6,613 bases of DNA from positions 1-6,613 of the forward strand of contig DFJD01000035.1 in assembly GCA_002372875.1 (NCBI GenBank), read 5' to 3'. The translations under genes were made by a program, and so were the position numbers. Numbering within the stretch: the stretch's first letter is position 1; every line of letters starts with the position of its first letter. The stretch comes from Clostridiales bacterium UBA3680 (GTDB taxonomy: Bacteria > Bacillota > Clostridia > Lachnospirales > CAG-274). Positions 5,083 through 6,613 of this stretch are shown here, piece by piece. Below the pieces are notes generated by a model. It worked only from the letters and a program-made list of their open reading frames with translations, had not been told where the DNA came from and ran no database searches.

Positions 5083-6465
5083 TCATGTCTGAATATCGGT
5101 TTTCTCAATAATGCTGTTAAAGATGCGTGCAAGAGCTGCCCTGTTTTCCGCCCCAGACTTTCGATAAATGTTGCTCGCATGGAACTGGACAGTTCCGACT
5201 TTTATGGAAAGTCTTTCGGCGATCTCGGACTGTTTGTCGTCAGTCAGCAAAAGTTCCCTTGTCACTTTCATTTCGGACGGTGTGAGCGAATACCGCCGCT
5301 GAAGGATCTTCATTGCTTCTTCACTTGTCATTTTCGTTTCGGAAGGCGTGATCTCCCGCATATAGAAATTAAAATCATTATTTATTGCCATTGTTATTAT
5401 CAGCACCGCAATCACAGCAATGTTAAGTGCCAGAACAGCAGCCGTCGGCAAAGATGAAAATTTTAATAAACCCAGTATGATGACCGAAAGTGCATCAATA
5501 GTTCGCCCCACACTTGCCCACAGTTCGGGAAAACGGGTCTTCGGTGCGATATTCCAGAATACTATGCTGAAATACGATGCCGCCGAAGCTATACCGAAAT
5601 AAAACAGGCACATATTTATCCAATATGCCGTTTCGCTTTCGGTAAGCACCGAATGCAAAAGTGTCACAAGCCCCATGCAAAGCGAAGCTATCGGGATATA
5701 TTTCCCGTGTTTCACATCACCCAACAAACCGAAAACAATGTATACAGGCACAAGCATAAGACGCGGCCACGCATAAGCATCTATCTGCTCAAAATTTGAC
5801 TGTATTTGCAAATGATGGATATACCCGTTAAAAAAACTGTTGAAAAATATAAGCCCCGATGCGATCGTCACGGCACATATCAGTTTTTTATTTATATTCC
5901 CGTTATCCGTGTTATTTTCGGTAACACGAGGCACTTCGTCACATTTCGGCAGTGCAAAGCCCAATGCGGCAAAAGCAAAAGCTATGATAATGGGCAATAC
6001 GGGCGAAAGTCCGTGTCCTTCAAAAAAATACTGTAAGGTATACGCCGCACCGCAGCCGATACCCATAACAAGCCCCGTGCGGCTGCCTGTCACCGTTTCC
6101 ATGGACATATGCCAGTATACGGCCGCACCGAGATACCCCAGACAAAAAACCGCCGCCGAACCTATGCCGACAAACACCCATGCCTGCTTTACGGTATACA
6201 AAAAAGCCACACCAACAGCAAGCAAAACAAGCGAAAACACGTCAAACGGCTTTGTTTTACCTTTTGTGAGCCTGTTTATCGGTGTAAACGATAAAAGCCC
6301 CAATATCATAAATGTCATGTGTATATAATATAAATTCTCCTCCAGCACCGCGCTTATATGACCGTTGCTTTCGCGGTTTGCCAAAAGAAGTATCGTTGTA
6401 TGCAAAAATATATACGCCCCAAACATCAAAGCAAGGCGTATGTGATGTTTTCTTGTTTCATCCAT
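5083..6465 (-). CDS. 12-TM membrane protein with C-terminal LuxR-type HTH (transcriptional regulator)
   Basis: Predicted membrane-anchored regulator of about 460 residues. Roughly twelve hydrophobic helices span residues 11-361 (for example ALMFGAYIFLHTTILLL, MTFMILGLLSF, IIIAFAFAALGFAL, AVIAVLIITMAI), with a polar break near 176-193 dividing two halves as in MFS-like proteins. The cytoplasmic tail holds a LuxR/FixJ helix-turn-helix at ~392-451: LTPSEMKV, then EIAERLSIKVGTVQFHASNIYRKSG, then NRAALARI. No receiver, PAS or kinase domain is present, so sensing presumably occurs in the membrane part; the signal is unknown. This 12-TM plus LuxR layout is known in Eggerthella-like Actinobacteria and some Clostridia. 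ATG 6465 is preferred: GGAG (6476-6479) lies 10 bases upstream. An in-frame TTG at 6471 is only 4 bases from it and cannot be excluded. The dispersed repeat ends 28 bases upstream, so any promoter lies in that repeat or beyond the window. Confidence 0.88.
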   Translation of the reverse strand: MDETRKHHIRLALMFGAYIFLHTTILLLANRESNGHISAVLEENLYYIHMTFMILGLLSFTPINRLTKGKTKPFDVFSLVLLAVGVAFLYTVKQAWVFVGIGSAAVFCLGYLGAAVYWHMSMETVTGSRTGLVMGIGCGAAYTLQYFFEGHGLSPVLPIIIAFAFAALGFALPKCDEVPRVTENNTDNGNINKKLICAVTIASGLIFFNSFFNGYIHHLQIQSNFEQIDAYAWPRLMLVPVYIVFGLLGDVKHGKYIPIASLCMGLVTLLHSVLTESETAYWINMCLFYFGIASAASYFSIVFWNIAPKTRFPELWASVGRTIDALSVIILGLLKFSSLPTAAVLALNIAVIAVLIITMAINNDFNFYMREITPSETKMTSEEAMKILQRRYSLTPSEMKVTRELLLTDDKQSEIAERLSIKVGTVQFHASNIYRKSGAENRAALARIFNSIIEKTDIQT

Positions 6466-6493
6466 TGCCAATATTCTCCGACTCCGTATAAAT

Positions 6494-6613
6494 AGTCAAT
6501 GATATTCGTATTCCGCAGAAATAAATTTCTGCTACATACTCATAACCAACGGAATTGCAAGCAATTCCAAATTCAGTGGGAGCTTGGTCATTGCACCACA
6601 AAGATAGATGTGG
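6494..6613 (+). mobile_element. hairpin-rich repeat element, copy 2 (cut off by window end)
   Basis: Identical over all 120 available bases to 87-206 and in the same orientation. It includes the GCAGAAAT/ATTTCTGC hairpin (6515-6532), the GGAATTGC/GCAATTCC hairpin (6551-6568), the left arm of the 12-bp closing stem (6569-6580) and the CCACA/TGTGG hairpin. The right half lies outside the window. The perfect identity implies recent spread or gene conversion. It lies directly upstream of the LuxR-type gene in the opposite direction, and no convincing minus-strand promoter for that gene was found inside it. Confidence 0.7.

Noticed and set aside
1338..6328. Plus-strand ORFs of 60-162 codons opposite the two large minus-strand genes
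   Set aside because: They are antisense shadows with no ribosome sites and no recognisable domains. The minus-strand genes have clear families, starts and terminators.

Overview
The window looks like a chromosomal accessory region from a gut or rumen Firmicute of the Clostridia (Oscillospiraceae/Ruminococcus-Eubacterium type). The pointers are a secreted protein with tandem 'YWLRTP...GVRPAF' domains (DUF6273-like) and a C-terminal type I dockerin, a BspA-like leucine-rich segment, a 12-helix membrane LuxR-type regulator, strong AGGAGG ribosome sites, and AT-rich intergenic DNA. No rRNA, tRNA or CRISPR array was seen.

Layout. Positions 1-86 hold an imperfect palindrome. Positions 87 to about 300 are a compact, hairpin-rich, apparently non-coding element whose last hairpin resembles the right-end palindrome of IS200/IS605 transposons. 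Its first 120 bases recur without a mismatch, in the same orientation, at 6494-6613, where the window cuts off the second copy. Positions 300-1290 are a graveyard: a strong minus-strand promoter, a 49-codon remnant of a serine recombinase C-terminus (minus), an 11-bp inverted repeat, and a metE relic (plus) that joins an N-terminal-domain piece to the last ~35 codons with everything between deleted.

The intact content is two minus-strand genes. The upstream one (6465-5083) encodes a 12-TM protein ending in a LuxR helix-turn-helix and closes with a terminator at 5050-5077. The downstream one (4820-1365) has its own extended -10 promoter and encodes an exported 1151-residue protein: signal peptide, three DUF6273-like repeats, one BspA-type LRR and a two-loop dockerin. 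A terminator follows at 1266-1302. Between its promoter and its start codon lies a decayed dockerin tail, the fossil of another dockerin-coding 3' end.

How the parts may work together (inference): the membrane LuxR protein could sense a ligand at the membrane and control the neighbouring dockerin gene, whose product would be exported and bound to a cohesin on a scaffoldin or the cell surface. The whole module lies between two direct copies of the hairpin element, so it could be lost or moved by homologous recombination. The domain names come from reading motifs by eye; no database search was run.
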